A stretch of DNA of 64,000 bases from Petrolisthes cinctipes (taxonomy: Eukaryota; Arthropoda; Malacostraca; Decapoda; Porcellanidae), in NCBI GenBank assembly GCA_033782935.1, contig JAWQEG010000167.1, positions 1,861,501 to 1,925,500 of the forward strand, in the 5' to 3' direction. Each line of letters starts with the position of its first letter. Position 1 is the stretch's first letter. Below the pieces are notes generated by a model. That model was not told the origin of the DNA. It did not search any database and saw only the letters and a list, made by a program, of their open reading frames with translations. The translations under genes were made by a program, and so were the position numbers. Shown here piece by piece: positions 63,441 to 64,000 of the stretch.

Positions 63441-64000
63441 ATTCACATATCGACTTTGGGCACCCAAAATATCGATTTTTAGTATGTTTTCGGCGTATAA
63501 TTTGAAAATATTCTAGCACTGAGTAAGCATGTACAGATCGCTTCTGGGACCCAAAAATATCGAATTTTCGGGTGTTCTGAGCCAGAAATTGGGATGTAAC
63601 CGGGTACAGAGGATGCATGCACATATCGACTTTTTGCACCTAAAATATCGATTTTTAGCATGTTTTGGGTCTGTATCTTGAAAATATTCTAGCAAGAAGT
63701 AGGCATGTACAGATTGCTTCTGGGACCCAAAAATATCGAATTTTCGAGTGATTTGAACCTGAATTTGGGATATAGACGGGTACAGAAGATGCATACACAT
63801 ATTGACTTTGGGAATCTAAAATATCGATTTTCAGCATGTTTTAGGCCTGTATTTTGAAAATACTCTAACACGGAGTATGCATGTACACATTGCTTTTGGG
63901 ACCCAAAAATATCGAATATTCGGGTGTTTTGAGTCTGAATTTGAGATATAAACGGGTACAGAAGATGCTTGCACATATCGACTTTGGGCACCTAAAATAT

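Larger units (their letters stand above)
26469..64000. repeat. Right satellite array, ~176-bp monomer, about 213 copies
   Basis: The satellite resumes at ATCGAATTTTCGG, the base after the point where the left array stops, in the same orientation, and continues to the end of the window. The first monomers carry the same rare variant (taggcaagtacag near 26,612) as the uninterrupted paralogue near 7207. From about 34,000 onward new variants dominate (tatacacgggtac with agaattaggg, aaaacattgaattttc, ggatgtaaccgg). Monomers are grouped in several higher-order repeats listed separately. I saw no second mobile element and no inversion. A private 3-bp insertion (gagtgccaggcatg) occurs at 39,445-39,458. 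Confidence 0.97.

Noticed and set aside
104..63991. Hundreds of 60-175-codon minus-strand reading frames across the satellite (peptides like QNRYFRCPKSICACIFCTRL)
   Set aside because: They are translations of the tandem repeat. Because 176 leaves remainder 2 on division by three, the same DNA gives the same peptides in rotating frames. Length follows chance stops, there is no consistent start context, and no domain is recognised.
1..64000. CRISPR array
   Set aside because: The repeats are contiguous ~176-bp units with no unique spacers, and the sequence is eukaryotic.
26469..64000. CENP-B box in the satellite
   Set aside because: I looked for the TTCG....A..CGGG pattern in the consensus monomer and found no convincing match; TTTTCGGGTG lacks the required spacing.

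Overview
The window is eukaryotic, almost certainly metazoan, repetitive DNA. About 56.5 kb of the 64 kb is one tandem satellite with a monomer of about 176 bp, all in one head-to-tail orientation. It is broken by a single 7.45-kb insertion: a nearly complete DIRS1-like tyrosine-recombinase retrotransposon, coding on the minus strand. No host gene, rRNA, tRNA, CRISPR or bacterial-type operon was seen. I cannot name the species. DIRS1-like elements occur in many animals (fish, amphibians, echinoderms, decapod crustaceans and others), and the apparent spliceosomal introns confirm a eukaryote.

Layout: 1-19013 is the left satellite array. 19014-26465 is the DIRS element, with its 5' end on the right and its 3' end on the left. 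26469-64000 is the right satellite array, resuming exactly where the left one stopped. A trinucleotide AAT lies at each junction, and an uninterrupted paralogue of the target exists at 7060-7062 in the same window.

The satellite monomer (mean about 175.7 bp) is itself two diverged halves of about 88 bp. Monomers are organised in a mosaic of higher-order repeats whose lengths are whole numbers of monomers: 15-mers of 2637-2638 bp on the left, with nested 8-mer and 4-mer duplications; 25-, 20-, 19-, 26-, 14- and 7-mer duplications on the right. Several copies are nearly identical over kilobases, which points to recent unequal exchange or amplification. Such an array would suit a centromere or other heterochromatin block, but that is inference. 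The hundreds of short minus-strand reading frames in the array are by-products of the repeat and are not genes.

The DIRS element has 207-bp inverted terminal repeats, non-identical terminal extensions, and an internal complementary region that joins the complements of both ends. This is the architecture expected for a circular intermediate integrated by a tyrosine recombinase. In transcription order (right to left) it carries a multi-exon gag with an N-terminal Cys/His cluster and an Arg/Ser-rich tract, a reverse transcriptase-RNase H gene that overlaps the gag 3' end in another frame and is completed by splicing, and a tyrosine recombinase whose ATG overlaps the RT stop. Four introns have good splice signals and three of them have matching codon phase; one gag junction is unresolved. 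RT-RH and recombinase are free of internal stops and keep their catalytic residues, so the copy looks young and possibly still competent.
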